A program made the position numbers and the translations under genes. Below are positions 34,832-42,545 of a DNA stretch of 64,000 bases, piece after piece; positions within the stretch are counted from its first letter, which is position 1, and every line of letters begins with the position of its first letter. Source of the stretch: Anaerofilum hominis (GTDB taxonomy: Bacteria > Bacillota > Clostridia > Oscillospirales > Ruminococcaceae); contig NZ_JACONZ010000001.1 of assembly GCF_014287275.1 (NCBI RefSeq), positions 496,001-560,000 of the forward strand, written 5' to 3'. A model generated the notes under the pieces. It worked only from the letters and a program-made list of their open reading frames with translations, had not been told where the DNA came from and searched no databases.

Positions 34832-34890
34832 AAAAAAGCCCGCCCGGGCAAGCGCATCCACACGCTTGCCCGGGCGGGTTTTTGTTTTTT
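34832..34890. terminator. Strong bidirectional terminator
   Basis: CCCGCCCGGGCAAGCG (34839-34854) pairs with CGCTTGCCCGGGCGGG (34863-34878), 16 bp, with A- and T-tracts outside. It lies between the convergent aldo/keto reductase and acyltransferase genes. Confidence 0.9.
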
Positions 34891-34906
34891 GAGAACGGAG
34901 GTCTGC

Positions 34907-36130
34907 TCAGCTGGACGCAGCCTCTTCTTTTTTCCTGCCTCTCTTCAAGATCCAGCGCGCGCAGGGGCGCTCGATGAGATAGGTGCAGGCGATGGCGGCG
35001 CCGAACGCGGCCAGATGGATGACGGCGGTATAGCGCCATTGCCAGGCCCGGTCGCCGGTCTGGTTCGGGGGCAGCTCCCCGCTCCAGACGGGGATACGCC
35101 ACCGCCATTTGAGCTGGACCGCCAGATATTGATGCCAGATATAAAGGTTGAAAGAGATGGCCGACAAAAACCGCATCACCCGGTTGGAGAACAGCCGGCG
35201 CAGCGGCCGCGAAGCCAGCGCCAGACAGGCCAGCAGGGCCGCGAAGAGCGCGGAGAGCGGCAGGCGGATCAGCACCTGTCCAAGCTGCAGGTTTGGGGCG
35301 CGGCCCTGGCGCTTTACCAGTTCCGCAACGCCCCAAAGACAGGCCAGCGCAAGCGCGGAGAAGAAGAGCCCGTCCCACTTTGCGCGCCGCTCCCTCCTTG
35401 CCAGCCGCACAAAGCAGAGCGCCGCCAGCATGCCGTCGGCATAGGTACACAGCTGGAGCGGCAGCTGGTTGATCCACATCCACAGATCCGGCCGCAGCAG
35501 GACCAGCGCCCCCACCGCCGCCAGGGATATCCCGTTCATCACCGCCCAGGCCCGCAGCGGCGCGCGCGCGAACCAGCGGGCCAGCAGCGGAAAGATGAGA
35601 TAAAACTGCGCTTCGATGCTCAACGTCCACAGGGCGCCGTTGAGCTGGGTGCCGAGATAGGACGCCCTGAAAAAAGAATGCGTAAAGGTGAGATGGCCCA
35701 GCAGATCGGTCCAAAAATCGCCCGCCGAGGCATAGGGCCAGTCCGGCAGGATGCGGAAGAGGAGGATGACCGCAAGGCAAAACAGATAGCTGGGCAGGAT
35801 GCGCGCGGCCCTGCGGCGGTAAAAGTCGCGCGCATCGATGCGGCCCGCGTCCGGCCGCCTTTCCTCCACAGCGCGGGCGACCGGCAGAAAAAGGCAGAAC
35901 CCGCTGAGCATCAGCAGCGCGTCCACAAACAGATAGCCGCTGCGCGGCAGCCATTCCAGATCGATGGAGGCGATGCCGACCGGCGCGAGGAAAGGGGTCG
36001 CGATCTCCGGCCGCAGCCAGTTCTGCTGCCAGAAGTGAAACCAAAGCACCAGCAGTGCGCTGAGGGCGCGAAAGCCGTCAGCGACGTCCACATGGACGCA
36101 GTCGGGCGCAGCCCTGTCTCTGGTCTTCAA
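34907..36130 (-). CDS. Acyltransferase-3 family membrane protein
   Basis: 407 residues with about ten spans. Family marks: DGFRALSALLVLWFHFW at the N-terminus (with the conserved R-x(10)-H), LSGFCLFLP, YRRRAARILPSYLFCL and LWTLSIEAQFYLIFPLLARW. Such proteins O-acylate extracytoplasmic glycans, lipids or peptidoglycan, or carry out related group transfers. The start is TTG 36130, with GAGGAGGAG before it, overlapping the upstream stop as TTGA, so translation is coupled to the CCA-like gene. The acceptor is unknown; a basic tail (KRGRKKEEAASS) is cytoplasmic. Confidence 0.9.
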   Translation of the reverse strand: MKTRDRAAPDCVHVDVADGFRALSALLVLWFHFWQQNWLRPEIATPFLAPVGIASIDLEWLPRSGYLFVDALLMLSGFCLFLPVARAVEERRPDAGRIDARDFYRRRAARILPSYLFCLAVILLFRILPDWPYASAGDFWTDLLGHLTFTHSFFRASYLGTQLNGALWTLSIEAQFYLIFPLLARWFARAPLRAWAVMNGISLAAVGALVLLRPDLWMWINQLPLQLCTYADGMLAALCFVRLARRERRAKWDGLFFSALALACLWGVAELVKRQGRAPNLQLGQVLIRLPLSALFAALLACLALASRPLRRLFSNRVMRFLSAISFNLYIWHQYLAVQLKWRWRIPVWSGELPPNQTGDRAWQWRYTAVIHLAAFGAAIACTYLIERPCARWILKRGRKKEEAASS

Positions 36131-36861
36131 AAGTTTCTCCTCCTCTGCGTCAGCGGCGCCAGCTCTGTCGCCATCTTCGCCAGCGTCTCATACCGGTTCA
36201 GCGCCGGCGCGCGGATCACCGCGTCCAGCAGCAGCTCCCGCACCGGGCCGACCCGGTCTCCCGGCAGGCCCAGGGCCCGCAGCGAGGCGGGGCGGATGGC
36301 CAGCATCTCCAATGTATAGGCTTCCCCGCTGGCTTGCAGCCGCTCCAGCAGCGCGCAGCGCTCCTTAAACCGGGGGTCCAGGGCGGCAAAAGCCGTGTAC
36401 AGCTCCTCCGCAGGCTGCGGCAGCGGCTGGCGCAGCTGTTGTTTCAGCTCCCGCAGAGAAGCCGGCTGCGGGGCAAAATAAAGCTCGTCCAGCCGCTCCA
36501 GATCCCTTTGAAACGAGCGGGAAAACCCAAACCCCTGCACCACCTGTGCCGGGCGGCCGCCGCACGCCCGGATCAGTCCCCACCAGCGCAGCAGCATCTG
36601 CGCGGGCAGGGCCTGCAGCGGCAGCTCAAAACGGAGCTGCCGCAGGCCAAAGCGGGCAAGGCGGCCCGCACGCACCGGCAGATAGACCGCCTGCGGCCGG
36701 CAGGCCAGCAGCGCCGCCTGTACCGCGTCCCGCACCCGGCGCGGCGGCAGCGCGGCAAAAATGTCCGCCCCGCCGCAGGCCGCCGCCAGCTCTTCGTGTG
36801 CTGCCTCGTCTCCCTCCGCTGCGCGGCGCAGCAGTTCCAGCACCTTTGCCGCAGCTTCCAT
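36127..36861 (-). CDS. CCA-enzyme-like protein lacking the nucleotidyltransferase head
   Basis: 244 residues. The sequence resembles only the body and tail of bacterial CCA-adding enzymes or poly(A) polymerases. IFAALPPRRVRDAVQAALL compares with the S-x-ERIR-x-EL segment, LPAQMLLRWWGLIRAC...GFSRSFQRDLERL with the HD-like region, and the closing LRALGLPGDRVGPVRELLLDAVIRAPALNRYETL with the C-terminal tRNA-binding tail. The N-terminal head with G(G/S)-x(n)-DxD is absent, and HD metal ligands are missing. ATG 36861 follows GGAGGT with 7-base spacing, and a promoter lies at 37037-37065, so the short form looks intended rather than broken. Overlaps the acyltransferase start by 4 bases. Confidence 0.6.
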   Translation of the reverse strand: MEAAAKVLELLRRAAEGDEAAHEELAAACGGADIFAALPPRRVRDAVQAALLACRPQAVYLPVRAGRLARFGLRQLRFELPLQALPAQMLLRWWGLIRACGGRPAQVVQGFGFSRSFQRDLERLDELYFAPQPASLRELKQQLRQPLPQPAEELYTAFAALDPRFKERCALLERLQASGEAYTLEMLAIRPASLRALGLPGDRVGPVRELLLDAVIRAPALNRYETLAKMATELAPLTQRRRNF

Positions 36862-37036
36862 CCGCCGCACCTCCCCCACTTTTTTCGTCATGGTCCCCGG
36901 GGCCGCCGCATGGTACCCGCGCAGGCCACCCCGCCCGCAGCCGGTCTCCGGCCTGGGGCGCAGGGGCGCCGGCCCGCAGTCCATCTGCCCGCTTTGGGCG
37001 TCACCCAGAGGCCCCGCGCGTCCCCTTTGTCCCTTT

Positions 37037-37065
37037 ATTATATCAGACTGCGAAATTTCGGCAAA
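37037..37065 (-). promoter_or_regulatory. Promoter of the CCA-like/acyltransferase operon
   Basis: On the minus strand: TTTGCC (37065-37060), 17-nt spacer, TATAAT (37042-37037). It is back to back with the murC promoter. Confidence 0.55.
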
Positions 37066-37069
37066 GGTG

Positions 37070-37098
37070 TTTCTTTCCCCGACAAAAAATACTATAAT
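37070..37098 (+). promoter_or_regulatory. Probable promoter of murC
   Basis: TTTCTT (37070-37075), 17-nt spacer, TATAAT (37093-37098). The leader to the TTG start is about 165 nt. Confidence 0.45.
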
Positions 37099-37271
37099 AT
37101 TAACCGTGGTTTTGGCGCGCTCCTCCGCCGCCCGCCTGCTGCTGCGGGAAGCTTTTTGAGGTTTTTGGGGCCCTTTTGACTGCGCAAAAGCTGCGATTTT
37201 GTTTGGAACGCACCGGGCGTGCCCACCATAGACTGGTGGCAGAGTGAAAAATAGGAAGCGGGGAGACTGTA

Positions 37272-38642
37272 TTGAACGAGTTTGACGCCGGACTGTTAGA
37301 GGGTAAAAAAAGACTGCATTTCGTGGGCATCGGGGGCAGCGGCATGTTTCCGATCGTGCAGATCCTGCACGCTGCCGGATACAGCATCACCGGCAGCGAC
37401 GTCAACGAGGGGGACATCATCAACTATGAGCGGGCGATGGGCATCACCGTCAGGATCCCCCATGCGGCTGAAAATGTGGAGGGGGCCGATCTGGTGGTGT
37501 ATACCGCGGCCATTCTGCCGGGCAACCCCGAGATCGGGCGCGCGCAGGAGCTGGGGATCCCCTGTGTGGAGCGCAGCGTGATGCTGGGCTATGTGCAGCG
37601 GCTGTACGCCAGGTCCATCTGCGTTTCCGGCACCCACGGCAAGACCACCACCACCGGCATGATCACCCAGATTTTGGAGATGGCCGGCAAAGACCCCGCC
37701 GCGGTCATCGGCGGCAAGCTGCCGCTGATCCACGGCTACGGCAAAGCGGGCAAAGGGGAAAACATCGTGGTGGAAAGCTGCGAATTCTCCAACACCTTTC
37801 TGCACCTCAGCCCCGACACCAGCATCATCCTCAACATCGACGCGGACCACCTGGACTTTTTCAAAACCATGGAAAACCTGAAAGCCAGCTTCCGCAAATT
37901 CGCCGAGCTGACAGACCGGCGCATCATCGCCAACGGGGACGACGCCAACACCATGCAGACGCTGGCCGGCATCGACCGCGAGGTGGTCACCTTCGGCGAG
38001 AAGGAGGGCTGCGATTACGCCGCCAAAAACATCCGCATGGTCCGCCCGGCGTTTTACGGTTACGAGGTCTGGCACGGCGGCGAGCGCCTTGCGGAGGTGA
38101 CGCTGTCGGTTCCCGGCCGGCACAACGTCCTCAATTCTCTGGCAGCCTTTGCCGCAGCCACGCTGGCGGGCTGCACCGCCGATGAGGCGGTGCGCGGCAT
38201 CGGCGCGTTTTCGGGCACCGGGCGCCGCTTTGAGGTGTTGGGGCACACCGCCTCCGGGGCCACGGTGGCAGACGACTATGCCCACCACCCCACCGAGCTG
38301 GAGGCCACCCTCTCCGCCGCCAAGCAGATGGGGTTCCAGCGGGTGATCGCCGTGTTCCAGCCTTTCACCTACTCGCGCACCAAACTGCTGCTGAAAGAAT
38401 TTGCCCGGGTGCTGCAGATCGCCGACCAGGTGGTGATGAGCGAGATCATGGGCAGCCGCGAGACGAACGACGCCTTTCACATCTATACCGCCGACCTGGC
38501 GGCCCTCATCCCCGGCAGCGTGTGGTTCCCGGACTTTGACGGCATTGTGGAGTATATCGGCAAAAACGCGCAAAAAGGAGACCTCGTCATCACGCTGGGC
38601 TGCGGCGACATCTACAAGGCCGCCAAGCGGATGATCGTCTGA
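37272..38642 (+). CDS. murC: UDP-N-acetylmuramate–L-alanine ligase MurC
   Basis: 456 residues. MurC adds L-Ala to UDP-MurNAc in the cytoplasm using ATP. N-terminal Rossmann-like KKRLHFVGIGGSGMFPIVQIL, ATP-binding GTHGKTTTTGMI, then LNIDADHLDFF and PGRHNVLNSLAAFAAA, and the C-terminal GTGRRFEVLGH, DDYAHHPTELEATL and FQPFTYSRT are the family signature blocks. The start is TTG 37272 with GGGGAG 6 bases upstream; no better start is in frame. Followed by two hairpin terminators. The Mur ligase neighbours of a dcw cluster are not here. Confidence 0.95.
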   Translation: MNEFDAGLLEGKKRLHFVGIGGSGMFPIVQILHAAGYSITGSDVNEGDIINYERAMGITVRIPHAAENVEGADLVVYTAAILPGNPEIGRAQELGIPCVERSVMLGYVQRLYARSICVSGTHGKTTTTGMITQILEMAGKDPAAVIGGKLPLIHGYGKAGKGENIVVESCEFSNTFLHLSPDTSIILNIDADHLDFFKTMENLKASFRKFAELTDRRIIANGDDANTMQTLAGIDREVVTFGEKEGCDYAAKNIRMVRPAFYGYEVWHGGERLAEVTLSVPGRHNVLNSLAAFAAATLAGCTADEAVRGIGAFSGTGRRFEVLGHTASGATVADDYAHHPTELEATLSAAKQMGFQRVIAVFQPFTYSRTKLLLKEFARVLQIADQVVMSEIMGSRETNDAFHIYTADLAALIPGSVWFPDFDGIVEYIGKNAQKGDLVITLGCGDIYKAAKRMIV

Positions 38643-38727
38643 GCGCTGAAAAAGCAGAGATGCGCAGCGCCGCCCCCCGCTGACCGGCGGTGCGGGGATG
38701 CGATAAAATGCGATAAAAAAGCAGGAA

Positions 38728-38820
38728 CAGAGGCGCAGTTTTATGCCGGCGCTCCTGTTCCCGCTCTTTTGATCCGTGATGATCTGTGGCTTCTGTCCCC
38801 GGGGCAGAAGCCACTTTTTT
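38728..38820 (+). terminator. Terminator hairpins after murC
   Basis: Two hairpins: GCAGGAACAG... with CTGTTCCCGC ending in TCTTTT (about 38730-38770), then GTGGCTTCTG/CAGAAGCCAC followed by TTTTTT (38786-38820). The second is a textbook intrinsic terminator. Confidence 0.75.
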
Positions 38821-38854
38821 GCGCCGTTTCAAAAGCGCTGCCGCTTTTGCCGCC

Positions 38855-38916
38855 GACATTTTCAGCGGAGGCATTTTCGACGACGGCATTTTTTGCCCGC
38901 GGCATTTTCGGCGGCG
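38855..38916. repeat. Four imperfect 15–16-bp tandem repeats
   Basis: Units beginning (G)(A/C)CATTTT and ending GCGG-like: 38855-38870, 38871-38885, 38886-38901, 38902-38916. They lie in a gene-free stretch between the murC terminator and the P-II gene end. Confidence 0.55.
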
Positions 38917-39032
38917 GCGCGACAAAAGGCCCCCGGACACAGCGGCGCAGGACATGGGGGCCGCCGGCACGTTCTCCAGCCCTGATCGCTGGTTTGGAAA
39001 ACTGCCGCCTGGGCGCTTCGCGCCCGGGCCGG

Positions 39033-39078
39033 TGAAAGGCGGCCGCCCGGTCTGTGGGCGGCCGCCTTTCATTTTTTT
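39033..39078. terminator. Hairpin near the end of the P-II gene
   Basis: TGAAAGGCGGCCGCCC (39033-39048) and GGGCGGCCGCCTTTCA (39056-39071), 16 bp, followed by seven T on the plus strand. It has no T-tract on the minus strand, where the neighbouring gene ends, so it may act as a 3'-end stabiliser there. Confidence 0.6.
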
Positions 39079-39115
39079 CTGTATGAAAACCTGTTATCCC
39101 GGCGGACAGGCGCGT

Positions 39116-39817
39116 TCAGGCCGGGGATTCCCCCTGAAAATGCAGGCCCGCCACCTCGTCTACCGGCAGGGAAAACACCAGCCCCTGCGCCTCGCTGGAC
39201 AAACCGGCCGCCGCGTTGACTGCGGCCAGGACCGCATGGCGCAGCGATGCCGGCACCAGGATCGCCGCGATCTCCCGCTCCGGCGGCAGCGGCACGCCCA
39301 AAAAGCCCGCCGCGTCCCCGGTGCCGCGCCCGTGCAGCAGCGTGCCGCCCCGGGCGCCCGCAGCGGCGGCAGCGTCCACCGCAAGGTCCGTGCAGCCCGC
39401 GTTGACCACCGCCAGGATCAGGTCGTAATGCATCTGTTCGCCCATCGCTTTTTCACTTCCCTCTTCTGTGATCTCAAAGTCGCCTTCCTCCGCCAGGCGC
39501 ACCGCCCGGCTGCTCGCCCCCGAAAGGGGCAGCGTAAAGGCGATGCCCCGGCCCGGCCGCGAGAGCTCCATCCCCTGCGCTAGGCGCGGCAGCGCCGTCC
39601 GGGCCGCCCCCGGAGGCAGCAGCCCCAGCACCAGGTCTTTCGACGTGCGGGCCAGCCCCAGAACGTCCAGCATCTCGCTGTTTGCCGTCCCCCGCGCCGG
39701 GCAGATGGTGTGGGGGGCTTTTTCTCCCCCGCACAGGGCAGCGGCCTTTTCACCCTTTCCCCTGTCCACAATAGCGATCATCAGGCAGGCGCCCTGCCGC
39801 CGTTTTCCCTCACTCAT
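39116..39817 (-). CDS. Tandem P-II-like regulator
   Basis: 233 residues that look like two P-II (GlnB-like) ferredoxin folds in one chain. The first (about 12-105) begins CLMIAIVDRGKGEKAAALC and the second (about 122-225) MHYDLILAVVNAGCTDLAVDAAAAAGARGGTLLHGRG, each with the beta-alpha-beta rhythm of the family. The T-loop and its Tyr are not obvious. P-II proteins bind 2-oxoglutarate and adenine nucleotides and control enzymes or transporters by contact. ATG 39817 overlaps the upstream DUF1538 stop (ATGAGTGA), with GGAGGT upstream. I infer that it gates the DUF1538 membrane protein. Domain call is by pattern only. Confidence 0.7.
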   Translation of the reverse strand: MSEGKRRQGACLMIAIVDRGKGEKAAALCGGEKAPHTICPARGTANSEMLDVLGLARTSKDLVLGLLPPGAARTALPRLAQGMELSRPGRGIAFTLPLSGASSRAVRLAEEGDFEITEEGSEKAMGEQMHYDLILAVVNAGCTDLAVDAAAAAGARGGTLLHGRGTGDAAGFLGVPLPPEREIAAILVPASLRHAVLAAVNAAAGLSSEAQGLVFSLPVDEVAGLHFQGESPA

Positions 39818-41327
39818 ACTGCACCTCCCCGCAGTCGTATTCCACGATATCGTCCCCATCCGCCTGCGCGGCCAGGCGCTTTGACCTGCGGCTGTAGGCA
39901 AAGCCCATCAGCTGGATGGTGACCAGCGGCGTCATGGCCACCATGGCCACCACACCGAACGCGTCGGTCAGGATATTGCCGCCCAAGCTCTCGCAGGCCC
40001 CCATGGCAAAGGGCAGCAAAAAGGTCGCCGTCATGGGGCCGCTCGCCACACCGCCGGAGTCGAACGCGATGCCGGTGAAGATGGGCGGCACAAAGCGCAT
40101 AAGCCCCAGCGCCAGCGCATAGCCGGGGATCAGGAACCAGAAGATCGAAACCCCGGTGAGCACGCGCAGCATGGCGATCGTCACCGAGGCGGCCACGCCC
40201 ACCGACAGGCTGCGCAGCATCGCCCGGCGGGAGATCGCGCCGCCGGAGATCTCCTCCACCTGGTGCGTGAGCACATGTACGGCCGGCTCGGCGGTGACGA
40301 TGAACCAGCCCACCAGAAAACCGACCGGCAGCAGCAGCCAGCGCAGCGGGGACGCCGCCAGCTCACTGCCGAGATAATGGCCCGCGGGCATGAACCCCAC
40401 GTTGACGCCGGTCAAAAACAGCACCAGCCCCAAAAAGGTGTAGACCAGCCCCACCCCCGCCTGCGCCAGCTGCCGCCGGTGCAGGCTGCGGCTGATCAGC
40501 TGGAACAGCGCAAAGACCGCCGCGATGGGCAGCAGCGCCAGCCCCACCTCTTCGGCGTAGGCGGGCAGCCCGGCTGCAAACTGCCGTGCGACGTCTTTTG
40601 TGGTAAACACGTCCGGCACCGCGATGCCCGCATAATTGGCTGTGGACGGATCATAGCAGATCCCCAGCAGCAGCACTGCCAGGATGGGGCCGATGCTGCA
40701 AAGGGCCACCAGCCCAAAGCTGTCCTCCCGCGACTGCCGCTGCCCCAGCAGGGAGGCCATGCCCACCCCCAGCGCCATCAGAAACGGCACGGTGATGGGC
40801 CCGGTGGTCACCCCGCCCGAGTCGAACGCCACGGCGATAAAATCGCCCGGGGCCAGAAATGCCAGCAAAAACACCAGCGGGTAAAAGATCGCCAGCAGAC
40901 GCGACAGGGGCCAGCCCCGCCGCGTGCGCAGCAGGGCAAGCACCAAAAAAGCCCCCACCCCTGCCGCGACGGTAAAGATCAGCACCTCGTCCGGGATCGC
41001 CGGCACCTGGTTTGCCAGCACCTGCAGGTCCGGCTCGGCCACCGTGATCAGCGCGCCCAGCGCCAGGCTGACCAGCGCCGCCAGCGGCCAGCGGCGGCTG
41101 CCGCCCAGCCCTGCCCCCATCGCCTCGCCCAGCGGCATCATCGAGATATCTGCCCCCAGCGAGAAAAAGCCCACCCCCACCACCAGCAGCAGCGCGCCGG
41201 CCAGAAACATCATGAGGGTGCCCAGCGGCATCGGCGCCACGGTGACGCTGAGTACCAGCACGATGCCGGTGATGGGCAGGACCGAAGCCACCGCCTCGCG
41301 GATCTTTTCTTTTAATATCTTGTTCAT
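39810..41327 (-). CDS. DUF1538 membrane protein (internally duplicated)
   Basis: 505 residues, about 14 hydrophobic spans arranged as two homologous halves. AFDSGGVTTGPITVPFLMALGVG (from 167) repeats as AFDSGGVASGPMTATFLLPFAMG (from 421), and AEPDLQVLANQVPAI (from 97) repeats as AEPAVHVLTHQVEEI near 345. Such an inverted or tandem duplication is typical of secondary carriers or channels. The transported species is unknown. ATG 41327 follows AAGGTGA. The P-II-like gene overlaps its end by 8 bases, so the products are made together. Confidence 0.85.
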   Translation of the reverse strand: MNKILKEKIREAVASVLPITGIVLVLSVTVAPMPLGTLMMFLAGALLLVVGVGFFSLGADISMMPLGEAMGAGLGGSRRWPLAALVSLALGALITVAEPDLQVLANQVPAIPDEVLIFTVAAGVGAFLVLALLRTRRGWPLSRLLAIFYPLVFLLAFLAPGDFIAVAFDSGGVTTGPITVPFLMALGVGMASLLGQRQSREDSFGLVALCSIGPILAVLLLGICYDPSTANYAGIAVPDVFTTKDVARQFAAGLPAYAEEVGLALLPIAAVFALFQLISRSLHRRQLAQAGVGLVYTFLGLVLFLTGVNVGFMPAGHYLGSELAASPLRWLLLPVGFLVGWFIVTAEPAVHVLTHQVEEISGGAISRRAMLRSLSVGVAASVTIAMLRVLTGVSIFWFLIPGYALALGLMRFVPPIFTGIAFDSGGVASGPMTATFLLPFAMGACESLGGNILTDAFGVVAMVAMTPLVTIQLMGFAYSRRSKRLAAQADGDDIVEYDCGEVQYE

Positions 41328-41523
41328 CTCTCACCTTCCTCTCCGGGCCGGCACCGGCGCCCGGCCAAATGTAAACTTTTATTTATAATTATAGTATACC
41401 AGATTCTGTGGTCCTGTTTTATGAATTTTTTGTAAACTGTCGCCCTCATCTGCCCTGCCGGTCCCCGTCTTTCAGTTTATGAAAAGCCGGATCTTTCTAT
41501 GCAAAACCATTCCCTGCAAACAG

Positions 41524-41560
41524 AGATGCGGCCGGGCTCTCCCGCCCGGCCGCATCTTTA
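41524..41560 (-). terminator. Terminator of the hydroxyacid dehydrogenase gene
   Basis: AGATGCGGCCGGGC and GCCCGGCCGCATCT form a 14-bp stem, followed on the minus strand by CTGTTTGC. On the plus side TTTAAAA follows. Confidence 0.7.
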
Positions 41561-41598
41561 AAAGACCATGATCTGTGACCTTTCCCGCCCGCTGCGGG

Positions 41599-42474
41599 TC
41601 ATTCCCCGTCCTCCGGTTCATAGTATTTCAGCAGGGCCTGGGTGCCCAGATCTCCCATCCCCTGTTCCTCCAGCTCCTCGTACATCATCAGCACGTCCGA
41701 AAGGATGCCCAGCTCCAGCCCTGCGCTCTCGGCCTCTTCCTCGGCGATCTTCATATCCTTGATAAAATGCTTGATGTAAAAGCCGGGTGCAAAATCGCCT
41801 GCCAGCATTTTGGGGCCGTTGCCCGACATCTGCCAGCTGCCCGCCGCGCCGCTGCCGATCGTAGCGAGCATCCGGTCCAGGTCCAGCCCCTGCGCCCGGC
41901 CGTAGGCCAGCGCCTCGCAGACGCCGGACACCGCGCCCGCGATGGCGATCTGGTTTGCCATCTTGGTGTGCTGGCCGCTGCCCGCGGGGCCCTCGTACAC
42001 CACATTGCTGCCCATGGCCTCCAACAGGGGCTTTGCGCGCGCAAAGGCGTCCTCGTCGCCGCCCGCCATGATGGCCAGCGTCCCTTTCTGCGCGCCCACG
42101 TCGCCGCCCGACACCGGCGCGTCCAGCGCCTGGGCGCCCGCCTCCTGGGCATGTTTATAGATCCGCTTTGCAAGCCGCGGGCTGGTGGTGGTCAGGTCGA
42201 TGAGCAGCATCCCTTTTTCCACGCTCTCAAAAATACCGTTTTCCCCGAAATAGACCTGCTGCACATCCTGGGGGTAGCCCACCATGGTCAGCACCGCGTC
42301 CTGGCCCGCGGCGCAGGCGGCCGGGGTCTCCGCCCATGCCGCCCCTGCCTGCAGCACGGCCTCGCACTTTGCTTTGGTGCGGGAATAGACCGTCAGCTCA
42401 TATCCCGCTTTCATCAGGTTCTGCACCATGGGGGCGCCCATCACGCCCACGCCGATAAATCCGATCTTTTTCAT
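41599..42474 (-). CDS. 3-hydroxyisobutyrate dehydrogenase-family enzyme
   Basis: 291 residues. NAD(P)-binding MKKIGFIGVGVMGAPMVQNLMKAGYELTVY, the substrate motif DAPVSGGDVGAQKGTLAIMAGG, and the catalytic Lys in GQHTKMANQIAI place it in the beta-hydroxyacid dehydrogenase family. Relatives act on 3-hydroxyisobutyrate, tartronate semialdehyde (GarR) or succinic semialdehyde, and the exact substrate cannot be read. ATG 42474 follows GGGAGG with 7-base spacing. 71 bases separate it from the end of the M23-like gene upstream, so co-transcription is possible. Confidence 0.9.
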   Translation of the reverse strand: MKKIGFIGVGVMGAPMVQNLMKAGYELTVYSRTKAKCEAVLQAGAAWAETPAACAAGQDAVLTMVGYPQDVQQVYFGENGIFESVEKGMLLIDLTTTSPRLAKRIYKHAQEAGAQALDAPVSGGDVGAQKGTLAIMAGGDEDAFARAKPLLEAMGSNVVYEGPAGSGQHTKMANQIAIAGAVSGVCEALAYGRAQGLDLDRMLATIGSGAAGSWQMSGNGPKMLAGDFAPGFYIKHFIKDMKIAEEEAESAGLELGILSDVLMMYEELEEQGMGDLGTQALLKYYEPEDGE

Positions 42475-42545
42475 CTCTCTGCCTCCCTGTATCATCGGGC
42501 TTCCCGGCTGCCGGGGCTGCGGCCGCACCGGGCCGCCCGCTCCGC

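Noticed and set aside
37296..38573. Minus-strand frame of 425 codons opposite murC
   Set aside because: MurC on the plus strand has all family motifs; the reverse frame has none.
38855..38916. Repeats considered as a CRISPR array
   Set aside because: Units are adjacent, imperfect, 15-16 bp and have no spacers.
38786..39583. 265-codon plus frame over the murC terminator and the repeats
   Set aside because: Starts inside a terminator hairpin and runs antisense through the P-II gene.
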